A DNA stretch of 64,000 bases from Streptomyces sp. NBC_01233 (GTDB lineage: Bacteria > Actinomycetota > Actinomycetes > Streptomycetales > Streptomycetaceae). Where the stretch lies: positions 1,302,001-1,366,000 of the forward strand of contig NZ_CP108514.1 of the NCBI RefSeq assembly GCF_035989305.1, written 5' to 3'. Under the pieces are notes generated by a model. The model saw only the letters and a list, made by a program, of their open reading frames with translations. It made no database searches and was not told the origin of the DNA. The position numbers and the translations under genes were made by a program. Position 1 is the first letter of the stretch. Every line of letters starts with the position of its first letter. This document shows, piece by piece, positions 16,603 to 24,502 of this stretch.

Positions 16603-17379
16603 TCAGCGGGCCGCGGCCACCGCCGTCTTCGGGAACAGGTCCTGGAACGGCCCCGCGGAGTCGATCCCGTCCCGCCCGTAGGGCGCGTCGAAGCTCCACA
16701 CCATGAACAGCAGGAACACGATCAGCGCGCTGAACAGACCGGCGAGCAGCAACTCCCGCCCGGAGCGGCGGATCTGCAGGGTGAAGATCAGCCCGACGGT
16801 CACCACCCCGCCGACCAGCAGCCCGAACCACACCACGCTCGGCAGCGTGGACTCGGAGCTCTGCGTCCGCGAGTGGCGTGCGTCGTCGGCGGCCGCGATG
16901 TGGTCCAGCAGCGGCTGGTAGGCCTGTGCCTGGAGCTCGGTGGCCGGGCTCTGGTGGGTGACGTCGCTGCGCAGCTTGCCCAGCAGCTGGGCGCCCTCGG
17001 CCGACGCGCCCTCGCCGGAGGTCAGCAGCGGCCAGTCCACGGCGACGGTGTGGGAGACGTACGCGTCCACCTCGCCGCGGATCCGGTCGCGGACCGCGGA
17101 CGGGTAGACGTCGGCGCGCTGGGTGACCTCGTACAGCGCCTGGGCCTCGCGGCGCACGCTGTCCTCCGCGGCGCCGCGCGCCTCCCAGACGCCCGCGATG
17201 GCCAGGCCCAGCACGATGGCGTAGACCACGCCCACCATCATCGTCATATACTCGATGACGTCGGGGGTTTCGCTGGTGTCCTCGTCGTCCGCGGCCCGGC
17301 GGTGCCGGATCGTGGTGATGGCGAGGACGACGGCGCAGACGAGCGCCATGGCGATGGCCAGGACCAGCCATTCGGACAC
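16603..17379 (-). CDS. DUF4239-family membrane protein
   Basis: A 258-residue protein with two hydrophobic segments near the N-terminus (residues 4-22 and about 45-65) and two near the C-terminus (about 180-200 and 208-228), separated by a soluble helical region. This matches DUF4239 (bestrophin-like) proteins. Bestrophins are anion channels, but transport by this family is not established. ATG 17379 is clear. It ends convergently 18 bp from cassette 1 and lies downstream of the Pro-rich membrane protein on the same strand, 77 bp away. Confidence 0.8.
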   Translation of the reverse strand: MSEWLVLAIAMALVCAVVLAITTIRHRRAADDEDTSETPDVIEYMTMMVGVVYAIVLGLAIAGVWEARGAAEDSVRREAQALYEVTQRADVYPSAVRDRIRGEVDAYVSHTVAVDWPLLTSGEGASAEGAQLLGKLRSDVTHQSPATELQAQAYQPLLDHIAAADDARHSRTQSSESTLPSVVWFGLLVGGVVTVGLIFTLQIRRSGRELLLAGLFSALIVFLLFMVWSFDAPYGRDGIDSAGPFQDLFPKTAVAAAR

Positions 17380-17456
17380 GTGGATTCTCCCGGTGTGGGT
17401 GGGGTGGGTGAGGTCGACGGGGCGCGGCGTGCGGCTGCGGCTCCCGGAACAGGCGG

Positions 17457-18074
17457 TCAGCCGCGGCTCTTGGAACGCGGACGCAGAGCGGCCGCGGCGA
17501 GTACGGCCGGGGTGGTGACGACGACCATGAGCATCACGGTGGACATTCCCTCAGGGCCGCGCCGCTCCAGGGCCACCGCGCGGTACGGACGCACGTGGAA
17601 GGCACTGACGCGCGACGCGGCGGCAGCTCTGGGCCGGGGCGGGGCGGGTGCGTCGGCGGGCGCCCCTGCGGTGCCGCCCCCGGGATCCGGTACGGGCACC
17701 GGCGGCTCCGCCTCCCCGGCCCCGGCCTCCGCGGAGGGCGCCGCCGGAGCCGGCACGACCTGCGGCACCACCGGCGGCGCCGCCGGCTCCGGTGGTCCGG
17801 GGCGCGTCGGCCGTCCCGGCTCGGCGACGGCCGGCGCGGGCATCCGCCCCGGGTGGTGCACGGTGAGCCGGTCGGCGCCGGGCACGGCCGCCCGCACCGG
17901 GGGCCGCCCGGAAGGCCGGTCGACGGGCCCCCTCGGCTGCGGCCCCTTCATCGGCACGCACAGGTCGACGCTGGCGCCGCGGCCGTGGCCGTCGCCCGCG
18001 ACCGCCACGTGGCCGTGCAGCGGGCAGAGCGCCGCCACCAGCCCCGCCCCGGCGAAGTACTGCCAAGCGGTCAC
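17457..18074 (-). CDS. Pro/Ala-rich putative membrane protein
   Basis: A 205-residue protein from GTG 18074 (V-T-A-W-Q-Y-F-A-G-A-G-L-V-A-A-L). It has a short hydrophobic N-terminus containing C-P-L-H-G-H, a long central Pro/Ala/Gly-rich stretch without a recognisable domain, and a C-terminal transmembrane helix (M-x-V-V-V-T-T-P-A-V-L-A-A-A-A-L) ending in Arg/Lys. I do not recognise a family. It may be transcribed with the DUF4239 gene downstream. Confidence 0.55.
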   Translation of the reverse strand: MTAWQYFAGAGLVAALCPLHGHVAVAGDGHGRGASVDLCVPMKGPQPRGPVDRPSGRPPVRAAVPGADRLTVHHPGRMPAPAVAEPGRPTRPGPPEPAAPPVVPQVVPAPAAPSAEAGAGEAEPPVPVPDPGGGTAGAPADAPAPPRPRAAAASRVSAFHVRPYRAVALERRGPEGMSTVMLMVVVTTPAVLAAAALRPRSKSRG

Positions 18075-18216
18075 GCGCGTCCTCCCGAATTCCGCAGCAG
18101 ATGCATGGGTCACCGGTGAAGAAACGATCAAGGCCCGTATTCGACACGCCGCGGACGGATCGGGAACCCTGACGCGGGGGACACGTCACCCGGTCGTGCG
18201 TCCGGTCGTCACCGGT

Positions 18217-18276
18217 CGTGCGTCCGCTCGTGCCTGCGCTCGTGCCTGCGTTCGTGCCTGCGCTCGTGCGTGCGCC
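18217..18276. repeat. Five tandem 12-bp repeats before the kinase gene
   Basis: Five imperfect copies of CGTGCCTGCGCT run from 18217 to 18276 and end 39 bp before the kinase ATG. The three central copies differ at one base; the outer two differ at one to three bases. The kinase frame is open through them (an Ala-Arg-Ala-Cys periodic peptide), but no start upstream is favoured. Possible roles are slippage-prone spacing of the promoter or a protein-binding array. Confidence 0.6.
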
Positions 18277-18315
18277 CGGCCCCGGCCCGCGGCGGCGATG
18301 CGGCATGATGTCGCC

Positions 18316-20061
18316 ATGGGGACCCAGGGGGAGAACGCCCGACTGATCGCCGGGCGTTACCGGCTGGATGCCAAGCTCGGCCGCGGCGGCATGGGCATCG
18401 TGTGGCGCGCCACCGATCAGCTGCTCGGCCGGTGCGTCGCCGTCAAGGAGGTGGCCCTCGATCCCGCACTGTCCGAGGACGAGGCCCGGCTCCAGCGCGA
18501 GCGCACGCTCCGCGAGGCCCGCGCGGCGGCTCAGCTCAAGCACCCGCACATCATCGTGGTGCACGACATCGTCGAGGACGACGAACGCCCGTACATCGTC
18601 ATGGAGCTGGTCGAGGGCGGCTCCCTCGCCGACCGGCTCTCCCGGACCGGACCCGTGGACCCCGCGGAGGGCGCCCGGATCGGGATCGCCCTGCTCGGCG
18701 CCCTGCGCACGGCGCACGCGGCGGGCGTGCTGCACCGGGACATCAAGCCGGCGAACGTCCTGCTCGAGGCACCGGGCGGCCGGCCCGTCCTCACGGACTT
18801 CGGGATCGCGCAGGTGGCGGGCGCGACGACGCTGACCTCGACCGGGGCCTTCGTCGGATCCCCGGAGTACACCGCGCCCGAACGGATGTCCGCGCAGACG
18901 CCGGTGGGGCCCGCGTCCGACCTGTGGTCGCTGGGCGCCCTGCTCTGCGCGGCGGTGAGCGGCGCGTCCCCGTTCCGGCGGGACTCGCTCGGCGGGGTGC
19001 TGCACGCGGTGGTCTACGACGAGATCCGGCCGCCCGCCGCGTGCGGGCCGCTGCTGCCGGTGGTGCAGGGGCTGCTGGAGCGGGATCCCGCCGAACGGCT
19101 CGGCGCGCGGGAGGCGGAGCGACTGCTGCGGGCGTACGCGGCGGCGGCACCCGAGTACACGCCGACGCAGGACGTGGCCAGGCCCGCCGTACCCGCACCG
19201 GCGCCGGTACCGCCACCGGCACCTCCGCAGGCGCCGACGCCGAATCCCGTGCCGGCGACGGCGCCCGTGACCGCCCCCGCGGCTGCGGCCCCGGCCTCCC
19301 CTGCCCCCGCCGCCCCCGGGAAGCGGCGGCCGGGTGCCGCGCTGATCGCCGGCCTGCTGGTGGCCGCGATCGCCGGGGCGGGCGTCTCCGCCGCCGCGCT
19401 GCTCATGAACGACGACGAGCGCCGGGGACAGGCCTCCACGAGCGGAGCGGCCGGCGGCCACAGCTCGGCCCCGGACACGGCCACCTCCCCGGCCCCCGCA
19501 CCCACGACCCTCACGCCCACACCCCCCATGCCCTCCCCCGACGGCCCCGGCGAGCGGACCGGCACGGTGACCCCGCCGGCGCCGCAGCCGGTTCCCCCGC
19601 CCTCCGACGACAAGGGCGCCCCGGCCGGCTACCGGGTCGCCGAGGACCCCGAGGGCTTCTCGCTCGCCGTCCCCCTCGGCTTCACGCGCAAGGTCGACGG
19701 TCCCCGGATCTTCTACGTGTCCCCCGGTGAGACCTTCCGCATCGGCATCAAGGTGGCCGATCCGGAGTCGGGCGGGCCGCTCGCCGTGCATCAACGCGCC
19801 CACGCCAAGGGGCCGTCCAACAACCCCGGCTACCGGGACGCCGAGGTCGCGGCCAGCACGCACAACGGCCACGAGGCCGCCCTGTGGCTGTTCACCTGGA
19901 ACGGCTTCTCGGCGGCCGAAGGCCCCCGGCACACCCGCGACCTGTGCTGGGAGGAGGGCGGCCGGCTGTACGACGTGTGGGTCTCGTCGCCGGTCGGACG
20001 TTCCGGCGAGGCGCGGGGCTACTTCGACACGGCGGTGCGGACCTTCGTGCGGACCGGCTGA
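18316..20061 (+). CDS. Membrane-anchored Ser/Thr protein kinase (PknB-like)
   Basis: A 581-residue Hanks-type kinase. The cytosolic kinase domain (about 12-275) has the glycine loop G22-R-G-G-M-G27, catalytic Lys44, H140-R-D142-I-K-P-A-N and D161-F-G, so it should be active. A Pro/Ala-rich linker follows, then one transmembrane helix at about 341-362 and a Ser/Thr/Pro-rich external stalk. The external domain (about 435-581) has no PASTA repeats; it starts Y-R-V-A-E-D-P-E-G-F-S-L-A-V-P and looks like the ligand-binding end seen in many Streptomyces kinases. ATG 18316. Confidence 0.93.
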   Translation: MGTQGENARLIAGRYRLDAKLGRGGMGIVWRATDQLLGRCVAVKEVALDPALSEDEARLQRERTLREARAAAQLKHPHIIVVHDIVEDDERPYIVMELVEGGSLADRLSRTGPVDPAEGARIGIALLGALRTAHAAGVLHRDIKPANVLLEAPGGRPVLTDFGIAQVAGATTLTSTGAFVGSPEYTAPERMSAQTPVGPASDLWSLGALLCAAVSGASPFRRDSLGGVLHAVVYDEIRPPAACGPLLPVVQGLLERDPAERLGAREAERLLRAYAAAAPEYTPTQDVARPAVPAPAPVPPPAPPQAPTPNPVPATAPVTAPAAAAPASPAPAAPGKRRPGAALIAGLLVAAIAGAGVSAAALLMNDDERRGQASTSGAAGGHSSAPDTATSPAPAPTTLTPTPPMPSPDGPGERTGTVTPPAPQPVPPPSDDKGAPAGYRVAEDPEGFSLAVPLGFTRKVDGPRIFYVSPGETFRIGIKVADPESGGPLAVHQRAHAKGPSNNPGYRDAEVAASTHNGHEAALWLFTWNGFSAAEGPRHTRDLCWEEGGRLYDVWVSSPVGRSGEARGYFDTAVRTFVRTG

Positions 20062-20202
20062 GCAACGGACCGGGACGACACCGGAACCGGGACGACGCCG
20101 GACCGGCTGCACTGATCTGCAGCTTCCCGGCCCTGGGCGCGACGATGTGACGGAGTGACGGGTCCGGCGGCGTGCGGCCGGCACCTTCTAGACTGGGGTC
20201 AC

Positions 20203-20574
20203 ATGTCCGACTCCCTCCCCCTCGCCGAAGCGGCCGCCGAACCACCCGCGGGCGAACCACCTGCCGAGCCACCGGTCGCCGTCCTGGCGGCGATGCACCG
20301 GCCGCTGCGCTTCCTGGGCTCGTGGTGGCCCTGGCGGTGCTGGGCGTACGCGGGCAGCGGGTTCCTCATCGGCTATCCGGTCCTGGTCCTCCTGGGACTG
20401 CTCGTCCCTTTCGGATCCGGCTCCCCCGGCTACCGCTGGGAGGGGCCCCCGGGACCGCGCACGACCGACGGGAGGATCCTCGGCCGCCGGGAGCGCGCCA
20501 CGACGCGGGTGGGGCGCGGGGGCGCGGCGACCGTGCGGGACCAGAGGGCCAGCAGCACCGGGAGCGCCAGGTAG
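20203..20574 (+). pseudogene. Truncated sensor protein / histidine kinase N-terminus
   Basis: From ATG 20203 the frame begins with an acidic Pro/Ala-rich leader, then R-P-L-R-F-L-G-S-W-W-P-W-R-C-W-A-Y and a hydrophobic helix (F-L-I-G-Y-P-V-L-V-L-L-G-L-L-V). This resembles the opening of Streptomyces sensor-domain histidine kinases. After about 75 residues it becomes Arg-rich and runs into the 3' end of the opposite-strand membrane gene (overlap 20430-20574) with no sensor, HisKA or ATPase domain. Most likely a remnant whose body was deleted. Family assignment is by eye. Confidence 0.5.
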
Positions 20575-21638
20575 CCGAAGCGGCCCGCAGGGGCCAGCAG
20601 GAAGGCCGTGGTGAGGCCGATCGCCAGCCGGTCCGCCGCCGCGACCAGCGTGCGCGGGGGCCGGAGCAGCAGCGAGAGGGCCACGGCCAGGCCGCCCAGC
20701 ACGAGCAGGGCCGTCGTCAGGTACCAACCCCAGGAGCCCAGTTCGGCCAGCACGTGGCCGGGGAGCGGACTGCCGGCCGGGGTCGCGACCTCCGCCCGCC
20801 CGGTGGGGAAGACGAAGACCTGCCGCCACAGCTCGCCCGGCTGGAGCAGCGCACCGGGCAGCACCAGCAGGGCCGTGCCGCCTGCCGCCGTCAGTCCGCA
20901 GCGCACCGCCGACCGCCCGCCCCGGCAGACGGCGAGCAGGGCCACCGCCACGGCCACCGCGGGCAGCGCCGTCCACTTCAGCGCGCACGCCCCGGCGAGG
21001 GCCGCGCCCGCCACCACCGGCCGGCTCGCCGCCGCGGCGGCGAGCGCAAGGCAGCACAGCCCGGCCAGCGGCAGGTCCACCCCGCTCACGGCGAGGGGCA
21101 TGGCCACCAGCGGCGAGGCCACCAGCACGGGAAGCAGCGGCGACCGGGCCGCGCCGAGCAGCCTCCGCCCGGCCCACAGGCCGGCGAACAGGGCCGCCGC
21201 GCACCAGATCCGGGCATCGCCCAGCAGCCGGACGGCCCAGCCGTCCCCGCCGCCGAGCAGGGCCCTCGGGATGCCGAGCAGGGCCGTGCCCGGCAGGTAC
21301 GGCGTGTACTCCTCGACGGCCGCGGGCCGGTCGACGTAGAGCCGGCCGGACTCCAGCAGGAGCCGCCCGGACCGTTCGATGACCATCACTTCCGACTGAC
21401 CCCGGCCGGTCAGGACCAGCCACAGCAGCGGTACGGCGACGGCGCCGAGCAGTGCGGCGGCGAGGGCGGTGCGGCGGCGGCCCAGGGCGGTGGCCACGGC
21501 GGCGACGAGGTACCCGCAGGCCGCGCACCAGCCCCACAACCGGTGGGGCTCCAGCGCGGACAGGAGCGGAAAGGACAGCGCCCAGGCAGCAGCGAGCAGC
21601 CAGCCCGCGGTCCAACGGGCGGTACGGGAAAGGGTCAT
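20430..21638 (-). CDS. Polytopic membrane protein, GT87/DUF2029-like glycosyltransferase
   Basis: A 402-residue protein with about 9-10 hydrophobic helices. The first extracytoplasmic loop carries acidic and aromatic residues (E-V-M-V-I-E-R-S-G, V-E-E-Y-T-P-Y-L-P-G-T-A-L-L), like the catalytic loop of polyprenol-phosphate-sugar-dependent GT-C glycosyltransferases (GT87/DUF2029), although the usual D-F-x-V-Y start is not clear. It may add a sugar to a lipid or cell-wall glycan outside the membrane. ATG 21638 gives M-T-L-S-R-T-A-R-W. Its 3' end overlaps the truncated sensor remnant. Confidence 0.65.
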   Translation of the reverse strand: MTLSRTARWTAGWLLAAAWALSFPLLSALEPHRLWGWCAACGYLVAAVATALGRRRTALAAALLGAVAVPLLWLVLTGRGQSEVMVIERSGRLLLESGRLYVDRPAAVEEYTPYLPGTALLGIPRALLGGGDGWAVRLLGDARIWCAAALFAGLWAGRRLLGAARSPLLPVLVASPLVAMPLAVSGVDLPLAGLCCLALAAAAASRPVVAGAALAGACALKWTALPAVAVAVALLAVCRGGRSAVRCGLTAAGGTALLVLPGALLQPGELWRQVFVFPTGRAEVATPAGSPLPGHVLAELGSWGWYLTTALLVLGGLAVALSLLLRPPRTLVAAADRLAIGLTTAFLLAPAGRFGYLALPVLLALWSRTVAAPPRPTRVVARSRRPRILPSVVRGPGGPSQR

Positions 21639-21739
21639 GGCCCCATTCCAGCCGCGCGGCCCCCACCGGGTCTGCACGCCCAGGTGGACACTTCGCGGTG
21701 GGGTTTTCCCTACCGTCCCCGCCCGGCGGGCACGCGAAA

Positions 21740-21767
21740 GGGGCGCGGCCCCAAATGGCCGCGCCCC
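21740..21767 (-). terminator. Rho-independent-like terminator after metG
   Basis: A perfect 11-bp stem (GGGGCGCGGCC at 21740-21750 with GGCCGCGCCCC at 21757-21767, loop of 6) lies 23 bp beyond the metG stop. On the minus strand it is followed by TTTC, a weak U-tract typical of Streptomyces terminators. Confidence 0.75.
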
Positions 21768-21790
21768 TCACGGAGTCGTCACTCGAAGGC

Positions 21791-23506
21791 TCAGGCCTCC
21801 GGGGAACCGCCGAAGCGCTCGCGGTAGGACTCCAGGTCCTCCTCGGTGACCCGCGCGAAGAGCACCGGCGGCACGGTGAACGGCGTACCGGCCGGGACCG
21901 CGTCCAGGGACCTGGCCTGCTCCGGGGTGACCCAGGCGGCCGTGTCGCCGGCGAGCTCGAAGGAGGAGCGCATGGCGCGCGCCGAGGCCGGGATGAACGG
22001 CTCGGAGACCACCGAGTAGAGGTGGATCAGGTTCATCGCGGTGCGCAGGGTGAGCGCCGCGCCCTCCAGGTCGGTCTTGACCTCCAGCCAGGGGGCCTTC
22101 TCGTCCAGGTAGGCGTTGCCGGCCGACCACAGGGCGCGCAGCGCGGCCGCCGCCTTGCGGTACTGGAGGGACTCCATGTGTCCCTCGTACTCGGCCAGCA
22201 GCTCGGCGATCTGCTCGCCCAGCTTGGCCTCGACCTCGCCGGCGGGGCTGCCGGCGGGGACCTCGTCGCCGAACTTCTTGCGGGAGAAGGTCAGTACGCG
22301 GTTGACGAAGTTGCCGAGCGTGCCGCCGAGGTCCTTGTTGACCGTGGCCGCGAAGTGCTCCCACGTGAACGAGGAGTCGTCGGACTCGGGCGCGTTGGCG
22401 ATGAGGAAGTAGCGCCAGAAGTCGGCCGGGAGGGTCTCCAGCGCCTGGTCGGTGAAGACGCCGCGCTTCTGCGAGGTGGAGAACTTGCCGCCGTAGTACG
22501 TCAGCCAGTTGAAGGCCTTGACGTAGTCGACCTTCTTCCACGGTTCGCGGGTGGCCAGTTCGGTGGCGGGGAACATCACCGTGTGGAACGGGACGTTGTC
22601 CTTGGCCATGAACTGCGTGTAGCGGACGTCCTCGGCCTCGTACCACCACGACTTGTAGTCGCGGTTCGCCGGGTCCAGGTCCGACCACTCCTTGGTGGAC
22701 CCGATGTACTCGATCGGGGCGTCGAACCAGACGTAGAAGACCTTGCCCTCGGCGGCCAGGTCGGGCCAGGTGTCGGCCGGGACCGGGACGCCCCAGTCGA
22801 GGTCACGGGTGATGGCGCGGTCGTGCAGGCCCTCGGTCAGCCACTTGCGGGCGATGGAGGAGGCGAGCTGCGGCCACTCCTCCTCGTGCTCGGAGACCCA
22901 GGCCTCGACCTCGTGCTGGAGCTTGGACTGCAGGAGGAAGAGGTGCTTGGTCTCGCGGACCTCCAGCTCGGTGGAGCCGGAGATGGCCGAGCGGGGCTCG
23001 ATCAGGTCCGTGGGGTCCAGGACGCGGGTGCAGTTCTCGCACTGGTCGCCGCGGGCCTTGTCGTAGCCGCAGTGCGGGCAGGTGCCCTCGACGTAGCGGT
23101 CCGGCAGGAAGCGGCCGTCGACCGGCGAGTAGACCTGCCGGATCGCGCGCTCCTCGATGAAGCCGTTCTCCTGGAGCCTGCGCGCGAAATGCTGGGTGAT
23201 CTCGCGGTTCTGCGCGGAAGAGCTGCGGCCGAAGTAGTCGAAGGACAGCTCGAAGCCGTCGTAGACCGCCTTCTGGGCGTCGTGGGCCTGCGCGCAGAAC
23301 TCGGCGACCGAGATGCCGGCCTCCTTGGCGGCGAGCTCGGCGGGGGTGCCGTGCTCGTCGGTGGCGCAGATGTAGAGGACGTCGTGGCCGCGCTGGCGGA
23401 GGTACCGGGAGTACACATCCGCCGGAAGCATCGACCCGACCATGTTGCCCAGGTGCTTGATCCCGTTGATGTACGGAAGCGCGCTGGTGATCAGGTGTCG
23501 AGCCAT
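21791..23506 (-). CDS. metG: Methionyl-tRNA synthetase
   Basis: A 571-residue class I synthetase that charges tRNA-Met with methionine. Residues 18-21 H-L-G-N are the HIGH motif (after S-A-L-P-Y-I-N-G). The zinc knuckle [17 protein letters not shown] is near 145-165, and K-F-S-T-S-Q near 340 replaces KMSKS, as in other MetRS of this type. There is no C-terminal tRNA-binding extension. ATG 23506 matches the family start M-A-R-H; an upstream ATG at 23521 would add five residues. A 375-bp divergent spacer separates it from the sigma factor gene and contains a terminator-like leader hairpin. Confidence 0.97.
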   Translation of the reverse strand: MARHLITSALPYINGIKHLGNMVGSMLPADVYSRYLRQRGHDVLYICATDEHGTPAELAAKEAGISVAEFCAQAHDAQKAVYDGFELSFDYFGRSSSAQNREITQHFARRLQENGFIEERAIRQVYSPVDGRFLPDRYVEGTCPHCGYDKARGDQCENCTRVLDPTDLIEPRSAISGSTELEVRETKHLFLLQSKLQHEVEAWVSEHEEEWPQLASSIARKWLTEGLHDRAITRDLDWGVPVPADTWPDLAAEGKVFYVWFDAPIEYIGSTKEWSDLDPANRDYKSWWYEAEDVRYTQFMAKDNVPFHTVMFPATELATREPWKKVDYVKAFNWLTYYGGKFSTSQKRGVFTDQALETLPADFWRYFLIANAPESDDSSFTWEHFAATVNKDLGGTLGNFVNRVLTFSRKKFGDEVPAGSPAGEVEAKLGEQIAELLAEYEGHMESLQYRKAAAALRALWSAGNAYLDEKAPWLEVKTDLEGAALTLRTAMNLIHLYSVVSEPFIPASARAMRSSFELAGDTAAWVTPEQARSLDAVPAGTPFTVPPVLFARVTEEDLESYRERFGGSPEA

Positions 23507-23629
23507 CCTCGGATGCTCCATTTCCTCTGTGCGGTACCACGTGACGTGACGGATTGTGAGTGCGGTTCATCGTATCGAACCGCCGAAAGGCCACGCGCCG
23601 CATTTGTTCATGGGGGACATAACGCAAAA

Positions 23630-23663
23630 GCGAGGGCAGTGACCTCTCCGTCACGGCCCTCGC
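23630..23663 (-). promoter_or_regulatory. Terminator-like hairpin in the metG leader
   Basis: On the minus strand GCGAGGGC (23663-23656) and GCCCTCGC (23637-23630) form an 8-bp stem, extended by an inner GTGAC/GTCAC stem, and are followed directly by TTTTGCG. It lies about 124 nt before the metG start. No minus-strand gene lies upstream in this divergent spacer, so it would act within the metG leader, suggesting attenuation. A second small dyad, CCGGACC-GGA-GGTCCGG, is at 23698-23714. The remaining spacer up to 23881 shows only GATCGA repeats near 23763-23785. Confidence 0.5.
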
Positions 23664-23881
23664 GATCGGGCCCATGCTACAGGCGGGCGGCAGGGCACCG
23701 GACCGGAGGTCCGGCGGCACCGGCAGCGGGCATATGCATACGTGCTGGCTGGAGCCCCGCGCGATCGAGATCGATCACGGTTCGATCATCACCGACGCAA
23801 TGCTTCCAGCTTTCTTCTCTGCGCCCTCCGAGTGCGCCCGCGCTGCTTTCCTGTTCTGCGCACAGGGGATGAGGTGGAGCG

Positions 23882-24502
23882 GTGAGCGATGGCGGACCGG
23901 AGGAGTCCGGTGGGGCCGTGGGACTGCCGAGCCGGCGTCGGCGGCCGACTCCCATGAGCCGGTGGGATCCGACGGCGCGCCTGTCGTACTGGGCCTTCCA
24001 CGCCAATCGGCGGCCCGCGTACATGCGCTTCGCGTATCTGCAGCTGGGTTCCGACGCGGCGGCGGAGGAGGCGGTGGACGCCACCTTCGACTCGATCATG
24101 GGCGAGTGGCTCCGGATGCTCCACATGGACCGCCTCGACGCGTACGCCTGGACCGTGCTCAAGCAGTGCCTGGTCGACCGGCAGCACCGGCGCCACCCCT
24201 GGCAGCAGCAGCCCGAGCCGATGGACATCAGCGCCTTCGAGGCCGCCCTCAGGGAGGCCCACGCCGACCAGTACGAGGTGCTGACCGACACCATCCGCTT
24301 CTACTCCGCCGTCTCCCGGCTCGCCGAACGGCAGCGCGACGCCGTCCTCCTGAGGTACGGGCTCCAGTGCACCCCCGGGGAGGCCGCCGCGGTGATGGGT
24401 GTCGACGAGGCCACGGTCCGCTCCCACCTCGGCCAGGCCCACCGGCGGCTCGCCCGCCTCCTCGACACGTCCGCCGAACCAGCCGAATCAGCCGGCTCAT
24501 GA
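23882..24502 (+). CDS. Sigma-70 family (ECF-like) RNA polymerase sigma factor
   Basis: A 206-residue protein from GTG 23882. Residues about 35-105 correspond to region 2 (Y-M-R-F-A-Y-L-Q-L-G-S-D-A-A-A-E-E-A-V-D-A-T-F, then A-Y-A-W-T-V-L-K-Q-C-L-V-D). Residues about 145-195 are region 4 with a helix-turn-helix (R-L-A-E-R-Q-R-D-A-V-L-L-R-Y-G, G-E-A-A-A-V-M-G-V-D-E-A-T-V-R-S-H-L). No anti-sigma factor is adjacent. The stop overlaps the ATG of a large IclR-domain protein (ATGA), so the two are co-translated and that protein may control the sigma factor or act alongside it. Confidence 0.85.
   Translation: MSDGGPEESGGAVGLPSRRRRPTPMSRWDPTARLSYWAFHANRRPAYMRFAYLQLGSDAAAEEAVDATFDSIMGEWLRMLHMDRLDAYAWTVLKQCLVDRQHRRHPWQQQPEPMDISAFEAALREAHADQYEVLTDTIRFYSAVSRLAERQRDAVLLRYGLQCTPGEAAAVMGVDEATVRSHLGQAHRRLARLLDTSAEPAESAGS

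Noticed and set aside
23507..23560. T-box riboswitch for metG
   Set aside because: Only a GTGGTACCGC string resembles the T-box core; no stem I, specifier loop or AG bulge was recognised in the leader.
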